Positions 1 through 12,119 of a stretch of 64,000 bases of DNA are shown here, piece by piece. Each line of letters opens with the position of its first letter. Within the stretch, counting starts at the first letter, position 1. This stretch comes from Magicicada septendecula. Lineage: Eukaryota > Arthropoda > Insecta > Hemiptera > Cicadidae. The DNA lies in the NCBI GenBank assembly GCA_034769895.1, contig CM068367.1:125091927-125155926 (forward strand). The letters are read 5' to 3'. The notes beneath the pieces were generated by a model. That model saw only the letters and a list, made by a program, of their open reading frames with translations, was not told the DNA's origin and ran no database searches. Made by a program: the position numbers and the translations under genes.

Positions 1-263
1 TTGTTATAAAAAGGAGAAATTCACAAGTTACTATTTGACAATATATACATATTTATTGGCGTATAAAAAAGGTATTCATAATGTTCAATTTAAAGTTTAT
101 ATGACATGAAGATGTCTTGCTTAACATATTGTTAGGTATTTATGTTTCTAAATCTTGAGTTGTAGTAGTGGAATTGGTAATTGTCAAGTAATTATTAAAG
201 GAAAGATCACTGTTCACATATAACTGTGAGTGCGTTATATAGGCTTATTAACAAAATTGGGTA
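1..263. other. AT-rich sequence without recognised feature
   Basis: I see no coding potential, repeat pair or RNA gene here. It is the left flank of the MITE that follows. Confidence 0.4.
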
Positions 264-811
264 AAAGTTCCGAGTGACTACCTTGCCTCAGAGAGCCACA
301 AAACTTGCAAGAACCGTGATTTTTGTGTTTCTATGTAAACTACAGGTCAAAACTAGGTGCGGAAGCAAAATATTCACACAAAATAAGTGCGTTATTTGAT
401 GTAAATAAGGTAAAATTGTCATTCTTAGGTTAACATGCAAACTAATGTAACTACTAACCTTTCTCGTTTTTTGTGAAATCCCCATAAAAAACAACCAACT
501 TGAAGTAAGGCGGGGTTGCCCAAGGGCCACCCCTTGTATACTACTTACTATACATGTCTCCTTTTCTGTGGCAGAACTCACTTTCCACTAATACTCGGTT
601 TTTCTGCAGGTCACTGGAAAAGCAGCCAACTCGGTGCTGCAGTGTGTTTTATTGGTGTATTGCTATAAGTAAATGTGCATTTTTTTGCAACTTGTAAATA
701 AAAAGTGTCAGTTTGTTGCTTCCGCACCTAGTTTTGGCCTAAAGTTTATATAGAAACACAAAAAACCTGGTTTTTGTGGCTGTCAGAAGCAAGGTAGTCA
801 CTCGTAACTAG
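264..811. mobile_element. MITE-like element with ~100-bp terminal inverted repeats
   Basis: Positions 266-372 and 713-809 are inverted copies. Both contain the outer motif CGAGTGACTACCTTGC and the inner motif AAAACTAGGTGCGGAAGCAA. The centre has no coding capacity. TA dinucleotides flank positions 264 and 811, so a Tc1/mariner-type target duplication is possible, but the outermost bases of the two arms disagree and the exact ends are uncertain. The 97-codon ORF across the left arm has no recognisable features. Confidence 0.6.
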
Positions 812-988
812 TAATCAAGTGTGAGTTGTAGGCTTACATAGAAATAGTTGGCAGAGGAACAGGCGTATATTCAAACATAAATGTTTATGAAACATTTTAA
901 TACAGGCACCTTTTACATAAAATAAAGGGACCTTTTATTGCCAAACAAAACTCAAACCCACGAGAATACATAGGTTTCTGGTATATGG

Positions 989-2638
989 TGTAACATTACA
1001 TAATATCACGACCGCCAGGGTCCAAAACAAACATTAACCAACCATAAAAAATCATACGAATTACCACATTTAAATTTCAAAGTTAAGTAAAGGGAAAAAT
1101 TAGGAATTGATTTTAAAAGGAATAAAGAATACATCTTTAACAAACTATGAAGATGATTAAAGAAATAAAGACAATGACAATAGACTAGACATAAAGTAAC
1201 TAACAACTAACCCAATAGATTAGGTAAAGTGAGAAAACCCAAGACAAAGAGAAGAAAATATAAGTGGATAGAAGAAAAGTACTATAAAACCCAACAATAT
1301 ACAAAAGCAGGAAGAAATAAGATATGTCCTACACTCTAAGCAAGATGAGAATCAATGCAAGATGAATGAATCATAACAAGAGAAGCCCAGAGTGAAGAAC
1401 AGAATAACAATTAAGCCATGACAAACTAATTTAAATAAGTGGACTGACAAAGAGAACTTGTAAAGTAAATTAATGATATAATGAATGCTGGTCAGGAGAG
1501 TGAAGTAAAATTAGTCTAAATGTAAATTAACTGTGTATCAGAAAGAATAACTAAAGTGCATCTTGTAGGCCAGTCATGTAACTAGTGTAAACGTAGGGAT
1601 ATAAATTGTAGACTGATAATCATAAATACAGTTTTAAGAAGAGTGATGAAGACAGAAAAGTGTATAATAAACCTAAAGTAATAAGTAACCTTGTTAATAC
1701 TATAAGAGTATGAAATGAAAGACATAAAACTCATCATAAGATTGTTGTCAAAACAAAATAGGACCCATAACCTCATTCAATGTGAATTATGCAATTAAAC
1801 TAAAAGAATTAAGTAACGAAATGACCAGTAATCCAATTTCTGTTGGATGATAATGAACTTGTATGTTATAAGAGTAATACCAACACAAAGAGTATGTATA
1901 TAATAACAAGAATTATATTATAATTAGAGTAAAATCAAATAATGAAATGGACATTCTGAATTTACCTAATAAGCAAATCAAAAACTTTAACATTAAAAGA
2001 TAATAGAGATGAAACATTATTGTCAATAGAACCAGCAATGTTCAAAGTAACGTATATGATGTGACACAGTTATAATTAGCATAAAAATATATCATGATAA
2101 TATAATTTAGCCATACCGGTACTTGTATCCTGAGACCAGATGCAAGAAGTTTTACTGAATTAACAGAAAAGGGTGATATCCTATTACCAATCAAATAATT
2201 GTAACACCTTAGAATAACTACTATCAATATTTTGTAAAGGATAATGCTCCCAAAATTAAATATATAATTAAGAGTTAAGGTAAATTATATAACACCATAT
2301 AGTGCATGAACTATGGGTGAATCTAAAGAGTATAATTCAAGGGAATAACTGTTTAAAAAACACTAACAATAATAACCAGAAGTTGTACTGGTTAACTAAG
2401 ATGAATAAGTAACACTATTCATGAGTAATTCAATAGAAATAAACGAAACACTTGTAAAACTAACTTGGGTGATAATAAGCCTAAAGGGAGCCTAGAGACT
2501 GGTACTAAATATTATGCTGAACAGAGTATCAGATTAAACCATCTGTAGTAAACTCATTAGATAGACTAGACACCAAGTAGTAACCAGAATGTAAACATTA
2601 TAAACAATGGATTCTAGGATTACTAGCAGAATAAACAT
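989..2638 (+). repeat. Left part of an interrupted long solo LTR
   Basis: This segment starts TGTAACATTACA, the same start as the other long LTRs here, and is preceded by atgg (985-988). It stops abruptly where the 16-kb gypsy element begins at 2639. It resumes at 18828 and ends GTTACA at 20935, followed by atgg. Removing the inserted element and one target copy leaves an LTR of about 3754 bp. No coding sequence is visible. It is A-rich on the plus strand, as expected if its orientation is opposite to the neighbouring minus-strand elements. Confidence 0.65.
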
Positions 2639-5600
2639 TGTAACGATAAGTTTATAGGTGTTCTCTGTTCGTTACTTCTTTAAAGCCTCACTTTAACAAA
2701 CAAACAAAAGTAAATCCTACGTCAATTCATAGGAGTGTATCTTTGTCAATTTATAACAAATTTTATAAATGTTGTGGGCACTTAAATTATATACGCCGCC
2801 CGTTGAAAACGTCAATTAGTAACAAATGTATATGTATTAATTACCTTCAACCACACTGTTGTTGTTGTAATAATGTTACTGTTAATAATATATGTTGAAC
2901 GGCGAATGATTTTGTAATCTGCCGCTCGCTCCCACTATACGTACCGTTTCGATGACGTCACCCACCGTTGCCAACCGTTGTGGTGTCCGCTGTGCTCTGT
3001 GAACTTATTTTTTAAATGGAACAGCAATAATAACGACGCAAATATAACAACAAACATATATCTTTGTAGGAATCATTTATTCAATAAAGCATGGGTTAAC
3101 TGTTTCTCGTTTCTTTTATAATAATCACAATCGTGGCAAAAATTATGTGTCTCCTTTACCAGTTGGTACTGTAGTTGTAATTCTTATTGCATTCAGACCA
3201 AAATAAAGCGTTGGTTATTATTTCTTATTAAAGATCGATCATCTCAGGGCGTATATGGTTCGGGGATTACAATTAAACAAAACGTTATTCTATAAATCAA
3301 AGTACAAATTTTACAGTTCAAGGATATCACAAAGTTTAGAGTGTAATGTGCACGCCTGCAGTTGAATCGTGGCTGCTAGTTATTATAGGTTATGTCCAGT
3401 TCATGTGTTTATTAATTATTATTGAAATCAAAGGTTCTTGTGGTGTTTAAAAAAGGTGTCAAATCTCAATTCGTGTTATTAGTGAGTGTTCTTAGTGTTG
3501 GTGTGATATGGTGTCTGTAATTTAGTTGCTTAATTTTTAAAAAGTCGTGTATGCAAAAGTTGGTGTTGATGCATAATATAATAAAATGTCAAAGTCACCA
3601 AATCCTCTTCTTTATATGGTTCTTGGTCGAAGATAGGGCCCACGTCTGCTTCTGTCCTCCTCCCTGGTTCTTGATTCTTCTATTTCCAATGCTAGGTGTT
3701 CCTCACTTGGTTGTAATAACTCGTATTATGTGTATCTATCGGTGTTAACATGTCAGGAACATGTTTTCACAATTTATAGTTAATTATGTAAGACGTTTTG
3801 CAAACACGTCTGTACGCTATGACCGTTGTTAAAGAAGTCTCATTTTATTTATCCGAAATTTCTGGTTGCTATGGGTAAACTTGGAATCTGGTTGGTTGAT
3901 TCGGATATACATTGTCATGTAATTTCATTATTTCAATGTCAAAATTTGTTCAAAACCTTTAAATTATTATAACTTTTCTGTACTGATTGGGAATTTAAAA
4001 CTATTATCAACCTTATTTTGGTCTTTACATTTGACACACATAGACACTAAACATGCCTACCTTTACTTAAGAAATACAGCTGTTACAATTTTGTTATTTG
4101 AATTTTTCATAGATAGCTTAAAACGAATTATTTTGTTTCTAGATTTGTAGTGTATACTATTAACTATCAATCTGTTCATCCTTCAATATTTGTTTCATAA
4201 AATTCCTAACAGTATTATTTAAAATTTACAAAAGTTGGTTTTTACCTGGCCTATGTACTGGTGTTATCTTCATCACCATGTTTATAAACATTTTACCTTA
4301 ATGTCATTTTCCATGACTGATATCTTAGTAAACCTTTAACAGTTAAATTAACTTTTAACAACCATAAAAACTGTTTAACATATAACACTATCTTAACAAA
4401 ACAAAAAGGATATACTATCCTATTAGTTTAATCTCATGCCCACATGGCTATGATTCTACTGAACATTTGAACAAATAAACTGTTGTTTACTTAATCTATA
4501 CAATTGTTTAACTCTTAACTTTATAACCTTAACATAACTTTAACATAGCTTTAATATAACTTTAATATAGGCTTCATCACCACTCAACAGAATATAACTT
4601 ACTCTTAGTGCTTATTTTAACAATTATAACTTTTGCACCGTTCTATAACATTAATATTACCATCTCCTCTGCTTTCTTTATGCTATCATAACACTGCTTA
4701 TAAACATTTACTATATAAACTTACTATTTAAACATTCATAACAATAACATCCTTAATAACATTAGAGGATTTTTATCCTGAATACAACTATACTATTAAG
4801 CTACTATCAATTCTTACTATAATAACAATATTTTGATTACTCTTCATTTTTTACTACTGTTTTTTTACTACTACTTCATTTGTTTATTCCATTTTTTGGT
4901 ACTTTTCACCCTTAAACATAGTCATATTCCTATAGGTTTAAGGAATTGGGAATATAAACAAATATTCTCTCAATTGTCATCTAGGTATATCCTTAATATT
5001 AGCACTTGGCTGGTGATACTTGTTCAAAAAACACTTGGTTTATTATTTTATCACTGGTTAGTATTGCACTGTTTGGATTCTATTTGTCACACTTATAAAT
5101 AATTAATCCATCTAGTTTTGACTGTTTGATTAATTATTTGTTATCTTCTCATGTAAATATTATTTCCACTTTTGTCATGTGATCTTACATATAGTATTTT
5201 CTTAAAATTAATGTACATTAGTTTATTTATTAACTGTATTGTACTTCAGTATCATTTTAGAATGGTTTTGTTTTTATATTTATTCTTATTGGTTTTTATG
5301 GGTTTTTACATTTTATTGTCCACTCTCACCTTTATAGGCCTATGAGTTCTGATTTATAATTCTTGTGGTTTATCTCTATTTTGGGTTAAACTTGCACTTT
5401 GTACCTTTTCACTGTACTTTAGTGTCAATAGTGGTTATTTCATAATATTTATTTCTTTTACTCATTTCACTTTGGTGTACCCACCCTTATTAAATTGTCA
5501 CTTGGTAAATCACTTACTAACTACTATTATGCACTCTTGTTATAAAATGTTACTGTGAATAAATTATTATGTGTTGTTTTCTAGACAAACTTATGACCAT

Positions 5601-6063
5601 TATTTATTACAATTAGTGGTATGGTTCATTGTATCTATAATAAGGTTTGTTATATTTTCATTACATCATTCAAATCAATCACTTACTACTATTTCTCTTT
5701 ACATAGTATTGTATGTTTGGGCCTATTATCCCTCAATTTGTATTTTGATTACCTTGATATTATGACACATTGAATGGAACCATTTGTTTCCTTATAGCAT
5801 TGATACATAATCCGTCAGTCTTTATAATACTTATTTTGTCCTTATTTAAAGTTCATGTCTTAATCGGGGTTGGATGTATTTTGCATCACTTTGCCTGAAT
5901 CATTAATTTGGGTACGGTCAGTTGTATTACTTGTTAGTCTGAAATATTTATTCGTTCCTCTTCACTATCATCTTGAAAGATATACTTCTTCTTGTTTAGC
6001 TTCTTATCCATTGTCTTTAATAAATCGGGTACGATATTAAGTGGTTTCAAATGTAATGTTACA
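2639..6063 (-). repeat. 3' LTR (3425 bp) of the 16-kb gypsy element
   Basis: A direct repeat of 15447-18827. It is 44 bp longer than the partner, and the extra sequence lies between about 2695 and 2745, inside the PBS-like array near the LTR end. Short ORFs such as 3551-3748 and 5571-5765 recur unchanged in the other LTR only because the LTRs are near-identical. They show no protein features. Confidence 0.92.
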
Positions 6064-7168
6064 TATTACCCTGCCATCAAATTTGATTATTTTAATAAAA
6101 TATTGTTTTTTGTTGAAATTATCAATTATCTTATCCTTCACATTATCATTTGTTATTCTTTTTATGATCTGGTATACTCGTCTTTAATTATAAGTGTTCT
6201 ATCCCTGGAACATGTTACTTCCCTAACAAATTAATCACCATATATTTTGGAATCAGTTGGGGGGGGGGGGCTCTCTTGACCTAATACCCCGCTGTCCTTA
6301 CAATACATAATACATAAATAATATCGATTGCTGGAGCTATCTCATCAGTCAATCACATTTAATAATCACTAGTCTATTCACGACTAAATCAAATAAAATA
6401 ATATAACAATATATTCTTGGGATGGTTCACTCAGTTAAACTTCTCAGATCTAAATATTTCTTTCCATTGATTCTTTCAGATGTTTATTTTCTTGTGGCGA
6501 TATTAATAACATTTCTTATTTTCAATTGGTATTATCTTCTTTCCTTTTTTATCAGTACTCCTTAATCTTCATTTTTTATTCACAATCTTCATTCAGTTAA
6601 AACATAACAAGTATCTGTATCTATAGTTGTTGTTGATTCTCTCACAATCATGATAGGTTATTTGTAATAAATTCGTATCTAGTCTTGTCTTATTTCCATC
6701 GTCGATTGTCTACATTTGTCTTTTCTTATTCATTTTATAGCACTATGGTTTCTTCTGATTCATGGATGTTACATCCTTCTTTTATATTCCAATAATAAGT
6801 TCATAACTGTGTTTAATAAGAGGTGCTTATCTTGTTTAGGATTTGGAAATTTATTCACATTCGTTATTCACTTGATTCATAATAACATCATTACAATGTA
6901 CTGTAAGTTGTCCTTACTATTTATTTGAATTTTTTGATATTCAAATTTGTTTATTTTGGTTTCCTTTAAAATTATATTCTGGATTAGTAAAGTTGGTAAG
7001 ATGAGCTTACTATATTCTTTTGAATTTTGTGGTATTATAATAATAAATTCTTCAATTCCAAATTAATTCTCATAAATAATTAGTTGTAAGTTGATCTTAC
7101 TATTTGTTTAGAATTTTGTGGTATTATAATAATAAATTCTTCAATTCCATGTTAATTTTCATTAATAA
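6064..7168 (-). other. 3' untranslated region of the gypsy element
   Basis: This lies between the integrase stop and the 3' LTR. It is noncoding, with a run of 11 Gs near 6259. The sequence next to the LTR is only weakly purine-rich on the coding strand (GGCAGGGTAATA), which is the best polypurine-tract candidate. A short block near 6288 (CCGCTGTCC then TTAC) has a counterpart in the deleted element near 26588. Confidence 0.55.
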
Positions 7169-7216
7169 TTAGTTGTAAGTTGATCTTACTATTTCTTTAG
7201 AATTTTGTGGTATTAT
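6969..7216 (-). repeat. ~88-bp tandem repeat derived from protease-coding sequence
   Basis: Units start near 6997, 7086 and 7174, and each carries a GTAAG...CTTAC palindrome followed by a GAATTTTGTGGTATTAT block. The first unit with its left flank (6969-7030) matches 13110-13165, which is protease-coding DNA of the same element in the same orientation, with only a few differences by eye. It no longer encodes protein here. Confidence 0.7.
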
Positions 7217-8185
7217 ACTTCGTTTATTGGGTTCATAATACATTTTTAAGGAAACTTGGTTGTATATTCCGTTAATCTTTTTTGTTTCCACATCACTAAT
7301 TACATAAGTATTATTGTTATTGTTTTTTACAATAATATATGGTCCATTATACAATAACAATAGCTTTTTTGCTATTCCTTTCTTAGAACTTGGCAATTCG
7401 CGGTTTTTTAACAATACTTTGTCTCCAATCTTGTACTGGATCATTTTCTGCCGATTGATTTTGTACTTTTTCCTTCTTCTCTCCACCTGTTCATTCAGTT
7501 TGCTGTGGAATCTCACGTTGTCGAACTGGTAAGCTGGGTTGTTTGGGAAGTTGATTATTTCACTAATTTCTTGGGGTGGTAGTCTTTCGTGCATTATGGT
7601 ATATGGAGTATCTTGTATTGATTCATGGTAAGCTAAGTTGATAAAGTTTTCTGTTTGTGTAATGTATTCACTCCACTTCTGGTGTTTATCAAAACAATAT
7701 GTCCTGAGGATACGGCCAACCTCCCTCAGTACTCTTTCCGCCGGGTTGCTATTTGGGTGATAGACAGATGTTTTATATGTCTTGACACCTAGGTCTAACA
7801 AAGTCTCCTTCCATACCCTTCCTCGAAACTGAGTTCTGTGATCAGTAATAATTGACCTTGGAGCTCCTAACCCTGGTATGTATTGTTGGATCACTATTTG
7901 CAGAATCTTTTTTGTAGTCGCCCGATTAATGGGGTATAGTTTTGTAAATTTGGAGTAATGGTCGAACATGATTATAATAAACTTATACTGTTTTCTCCCT
8001 CCACTACGAGGTAACGGTCCACACACATCTAAAAATACTCTCTCTAATTTACCAGTTGATGTAATTGGTTGCATTATTCCTTCTGTTTTTTCGTTATTGC
8101 ATTTTGCCAATTGACAGATGTGACACTGCCGAATACATTCTCTAACTCTCCGGTTGATATTCTTAATGTAAGAATATTCCTCAAG
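7169..8185 (-). pseudogene. pol: pol 3' part: integrase (after hAT interruption)
   Basis: The integrase joins retrotransposon cDNA to the genome. Visible parts are the second half of the HHCC zinc finger (CIRQCHIC), the catalytic D in FLDVCGPL, the second D in IITDHRTQF and the E in NPAERVLRE 34 residues later. A basic C-terminal region follows (GDKVLLKNRELPSSKKG), resembling the C-terminal domain of gypsy integrases. The reading frame is open to its natural stop at 7169. Codons upstream of 8185 belong to the inserted hAT, not to pol. The interruption falls inside the zinc-finger region, so the copy cannot make a whole integrase. Confidence 0.9.
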
Positions 8186-8660
8186 CAACCCTCGAAAATT
8201 GCACTCGCCCACTCGCCAGTGGCGAGTGGGTTTTGACTGTGAAAAAAAGGAGAAAAGAGGAGAGAAAGAATGAAAAATGGAAAAAAGAAGGACGTCTATT
8301 AAACCAAAACACGTCATGTTTTTGTTTTAGTAAAGGCGCGTGTTGAAGTCATAGGCCGTCAGTTAGCTGTCACCGTGTCAATTTTATAAACAAAACTGCT
8401 CTGTTGGATATAAACATCTTGAAACACGTCGAACAAAATAGTGTTGCTGAGAGAGGGGAGCGGAAATTTCACGCCGTTCTGCGCGGGCCGCCGGCCGCCG
8501 GCCTTTGTCACTCCTTCCAAGTTGTACAGTCTGCTAATTATTGTTGAGTTGACCGGATGTGTTACGCGTGTGATTTATTGTTTCGTGTACTAAAAGTATT
8601 CTCAATTTCTAAGATCGTGTTCAGCGTGTATTTTATTTTTCGTGTGTTATTTTATTCATA

Positions 8661-9110
8661 ATGAAACAGATTAAACTTAATTATTTCTTTAAAAAAAGTT
8701 CTACTGTCAGTACGACGACGCCTAGTGAGTCTGCGAGTGCGACGTCTACTGCTAGAGATGTAAGTGCCGGACCTAGTAGGGAAACTGAAACGCGAGTTCT
8801 AGTGGACTTAGGCCTACTCACGGTTCATCTGGGAAACGAAAATTTCAAAGAGCTTGGCTGGATATCTTCCCCTGGCTAGCTTACGATTCTGACCGCGCAA
8901 TATGTACTATATGCGCTAAATACCCTCAAAATAGTAACCCAAAATGAGTAGCAGGATTTTCTGGTTCCATGAAAAAGGAAACTTTTGTGTTTCATGGTAA
9001 AAGCCTAGTACATATGGACAATTTAACGCGGTTTGAAGTAGAGTCAGAACCAGGAAAAGCTCCTCTTGCCAAATGTATTAAGAAAATAGAGTCTTCTATG
9101 TTTAGCATCT
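8661..9110 (+). pseudogene. hAT transposase N-terminal part with TTF/BED-type zinc finger, frameshifted
   Basis: The first ATG at 8661 gives MKQIKLNYFFKK, whose QIKLNYFF fits a PCNA-interaction (PIP) box as often found at hAT N-termini. After about 65 codons the frame shifts. The zinc-finger region continues in another frame from about 8855 (WLDIFPWLAYDSDRAICTIC), with cysteines spaced as in TTF-type fingers of ZNF862-like transposases. An in-frame TGA near 8944 and a stop near 9110 follow before the downstream ORF takes over in a third frame. The lesions make this a pseudogene. Confidence 0.75.
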
Positions 9111-9210
9111 AACAACTTTATTCAACATAGCCTATTTTATAGGCATCAATGAAAAACCATTTACCAACTTCCCTAAGCAAGTTGGCCTTGCAACTAAATT
9201 AGGTGTAAAT

Positions 9211-10884
9211 GTGGAGACAAAACAATATGTAAACGATAAAAACTGCCAAGTTTTCATTAATTTTATTGCTAAACAGTTACAAGAAGATGTGGTTCAAAAA
9301 TTAAAAAATGCTCAGTGTTTCAGTGTTTTGATTGATGGTTCCACGGACCGAAGTGCTGAGGAACATGTGATTGTTTATGCTCGTTATGTGTGTGAAGGGG
9401 AGATAAGAGAAGACCTTTTAGGCCTTGTGCCTCTCGAGAGCGGTAGGGCAGAGTCGTATTTCACTGCTGTTACTGGGCTCTTGGATAACGTAGGGCTTGA
9501 TTGGAGAAGAGAAAAGTACATGGTTAGTGTGGGAACTGACGGGGTGTCGTCTATGATTGGCTCAAAGTCAGGTTTCGTACTTCGTTTGAAAGAAGAAGCT
9601 CCGCATTTAATTAGCATTCACTGCACCGCGCATCCTCTACAATTGGCCATACTTGATGCTGCCAATTCCATCCCTTACCTAGAAAAGCTTGACGAAACTG
9701 TGAAGAACATATACAAATTTTACAAACGATCCTCAAAACGCCTCCATGAGCTTAAAAACACCGCGAAAACTTTAGAAAGTGAGATAGTAAAACTCAGAAA
9801 TATTCACAATGTACGGTGGCTATGTAGTAAATCTGACGCTTTGAAAGCTTTGCGGCGTGATCTCGTACCTCTGGTTATCCATCTTGAGGATATAACGAAC
9901 CGGAAAGTTACAACAAGAGAAGCTACGGATGCAGCTAGAGCAAAAGGCTATCTAAAAATCCTTACATCATACAAGTTTGTAAAAACATTAAACTTTTTGA
10001 TTTTGATTGACCTGTATGGGAAACTAGAGCCATTTTGTAAAGTTTTACAGTTGAAACAGTTACTGGTCTCACAGGTACAATCGTCAATGATGGTAACGGT
10101 GGAAATGGTTCAGTTCTTGCTTTCATCTGAAGGATCCAGTGTGAAACAATTCCTTTCTGACACTTCAGACTCAGAGAAACTGAATTGCTCAAAATACAAA
10201 GGCGACCAAGGAATTGTTCTCACAAACATGTCTCAAGGGGAGGAAGAATACAAATCAATCCGTAATAAGCTGATCGAAACCACAGTTCATTACTTGAAGT
10301 GCCGTCTTGATACACTTGAGACTGTAGTAGGCACCAATTGCCACGTTATGGATTTCTTGTGCCTTCCTCAAGATGACACCCTAACTGCATATGGCAATGA
10401 GGAGATTCTTCAATTGGCGCATGTTTTTATTACTGGTGATATAAATGAGGATGTTTTGCTATCGGAATGGCTTCAATTAAAAATGATGGTTAAAGAAGAG
10501 AAAATAACTTCAAAAGGACTGGGTGAGCTATTAAAAACTCTGTACAAGTTTCCTGAGCGTTTTGGTGAGCTAAAGAAAGTATTTTATGGCGTTGCATGCT
10601 TGGCAGTAACAACAGCATCTTGTGAACGGGGATTTAGCTTCGTTAACAGGATAAAAGTGAAACAGAGACTTTCCCTGGACATCACTTCATTAGGAGATCT
10701 AATGCAGCTGGCAGTAAATGGACCACCCTTAGAAGATTTCAACCCTGGTGTAGCAATAGACAAATGGTATTTCTCGTCGGGACTTCACCATGTTAGTGGC
10801 CACAAGAAGAAACACAGCCTAGTCCAGCTTGATTATTTTCATCTTCAACACGATAAGGGACTATCAGAATGTAAACTGGGCTAA
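9211..10884 (+). CDS. hAT transposase, catalytic and dimerisation region
   Basis: An open frame of 557 codons; homology continues upstream in the same frame to about 9111, so the listed GTG start is not biological. The first catalytic D is in SVLIDGSTDRS and a second acidic site is near VGTDGVSSM. The C-terminus has the hAT dimerisation signature (TTASCERGFSFVNRIK). It resembles the ZNF862/C17orf113-like group from memory. The usual role is cut-and-paste transposition of the element that contains it. Because its N-terminus is frameshifted, a functional full-length protein is unlikely. Confidence 0.85.
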   Translation: METKQYVNDKNCQVFINFIAKQLQEDVVQKLKNAQCFSVLIDGSTDRSAEEHVIVYARYVCEGEIREDLLGLVPLESGRAESYFTAVTGLLDNVGLDWRREKYMVSVGTDGVSSMIGSKSGFVLRLKEEAPHLISIHCTAHPLQLAILDAANSIPYLEKLDETVKNIYKFYKRSSKRLHELKNTAKTLESEIVKLRNIHNVRWLCSKSDALKALRRDLVPLVIHLEDITNRKVTTREATDAARAKGYLKILTSYKFVKTLNFLILIDLYGKLEPFCKVLQLKQLLVSQVQSSMMVTVEMVQFLLSSEGSSVKQFLSDTSDSEKLNCSKYKGDQGIVLTNMSQGEEEYKSIRNKLIETTVHYLKCRLDTLETVVGTNCHVMDFLCLPQDDTLTAYGNEEILQLAHVFITGDINEDVLLSEWLQLKMMVKEEKITSKGLGELLKTLYKFPERFGELKKVFYGVACLAVTTASCERGFSFVNRIKVKQRLSLDITSLGDLMQLAVNGPPLEDFNPGVAIDKWYFSSGLHHVSGHKKKHSLVQLDYFHLQHDKGLSECKLG

Positions 10885-10996
10885 TGAATAATGTAGCGGT
10901 ACATGCTAAATATTAAATAATAAAGTTTTATTCCCCCCCCCCCCCACGGGAAACGGTATCTGGCGAGTGGGAAACGCCAACAATTTTCGAGGGTTG

Positions 10997-12119
10997 CCTC
11001 AAGTGCTTTCATTACTTTTAATGCACCCATATGCCCATATCGACTGTGGTAGTCCAGTATTAATTCTGTTTCTAAAGCTTTAGGTATCACCACCTTCCAT
11101 GAGCCTTGGTTATTATTTGGTTTGTAAAATAGTATGTCTTCATGTAGACAATAATATGCAGTAATTTTTTCATCCTGTTGGATCAGTCTTTGTCTAAAAT
11201 TGTTGATTTTTGTATCCTCTGTTTGTTGTTGTGAAATTGATTTCATGATGTTTTCCAAATCTGATTTGTTTTTTATTATCGTATATACCTTGACGATTGT
11301 TTCTTTTTCCCCTTCAAAAGTTTGTTGTTCTATGTTAATCCGAGACAATATATCTGCAGCAATATTCTGTTTTCCTGGAACATACTCCCAATTTATATGG
11401 TATTCCTGTAGTGCGAGTATCCACCTTGCCAATCTTCCATGGTTAATCTTGCAATTTTTTAGGAAAGATATTGACTTATGATCGCTCCTCACAGTTATCG
11501 TGTATCCAAGAATATAGGTTCTGAATTTCCCACAAGCGAATACAACGCTTAGTAACTCCTTTTCCGTTACACTATAATTGCGTTCACATCCATTAAGTAT
11601 TCTGCTTGCAAAACTCACCACCTGATGGTCTCCCTCACTATCTTCTTGGTATAATACAGATCCTAAACTTATATCACTGGCATCGCAGTTCATAAAGAAA
11701 GGTTGATTGAAATTAGGATGTTTTAATATAACTGAACTTAAGAAATTATGCTTGATCATTTGAAGTAAGTTGTCTTGTTCCTGTCCCCATGACCATTTGT
11801 TCTTAGAGGATAATTGTGGAGAAAACTTCGCTGTCATTTCAGAATAATTTCTCTGAAACTTCCTATAATAATTGCAAAGTCCCAGAAATGATTGAAGTTG
11901 CTTTTTATTTTTAGGATTTGGGAATTTCTGGATAGCTTCTATCTTTTCATTGGATGGTGTTATTCCTTGTCTTGTTAAGTTAAAACCCAGGAATTGGACT
12001 TCACTGGCGATAAGTTTGGATTTTTGAAGCTTTAGGGTAACGTGATTGTCTGATAATTTTTGTAACACTTGCCCTACTCTGTCACAATGGTCTTCCCAAT
12101 TCACTGAAGTAACATTCAA
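10997..12119 (-). pseudogene. pol: pol middle part: RT thumb, RNase H, start of integrase
   Basis: This frame begins immediately after the YVDD of reverse transcriptase. It carries the RT thumb (FLGFNLTRQGI), a connection segment (QLQSFLGLCNYYRKF) and RNase H with its acidic residues (NCDASDISLG, TEKELLSVVFA, RSDHKSISFL). It then reaches the first histidines of the integrase zinc finger (YHSRYGHMG). Codons beyond 10997 on the low-coordinate side come from the inserted hAT. The frame is -1 relative to the upstream ORF because of a 5-bp tandem duplication (TGAAT twice) near 12117. Confidence 0.88.

Larger units (their letters stand above)
8186..10996 (+). mobile_element. hAT DNA transposon nested in pol
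   Basis: The element is 2811 bp with perfect 16-bp inverted ends (CAACCCTCGAAAATTG) and a further shared subterminal motif CCCACTCGCCAG. Target copies CCTCAAG flank it (8179-8185 and 10997-11003). That is 7 bp visible where hAT usually gives 8, so one base may have mutated. Excising it restores continuity of the gypsy integrase. It carries one decayed transposase gene on the plus strand and a run of about 13 Cs near its right end. Confidence 0.92.

Noticed and set aside
3551-3748. 65-codon ORF present identically at 16315-16512
   Set aside because: Repeated only because it lies in the paired LTRs; no domain, and no start or codon signal.
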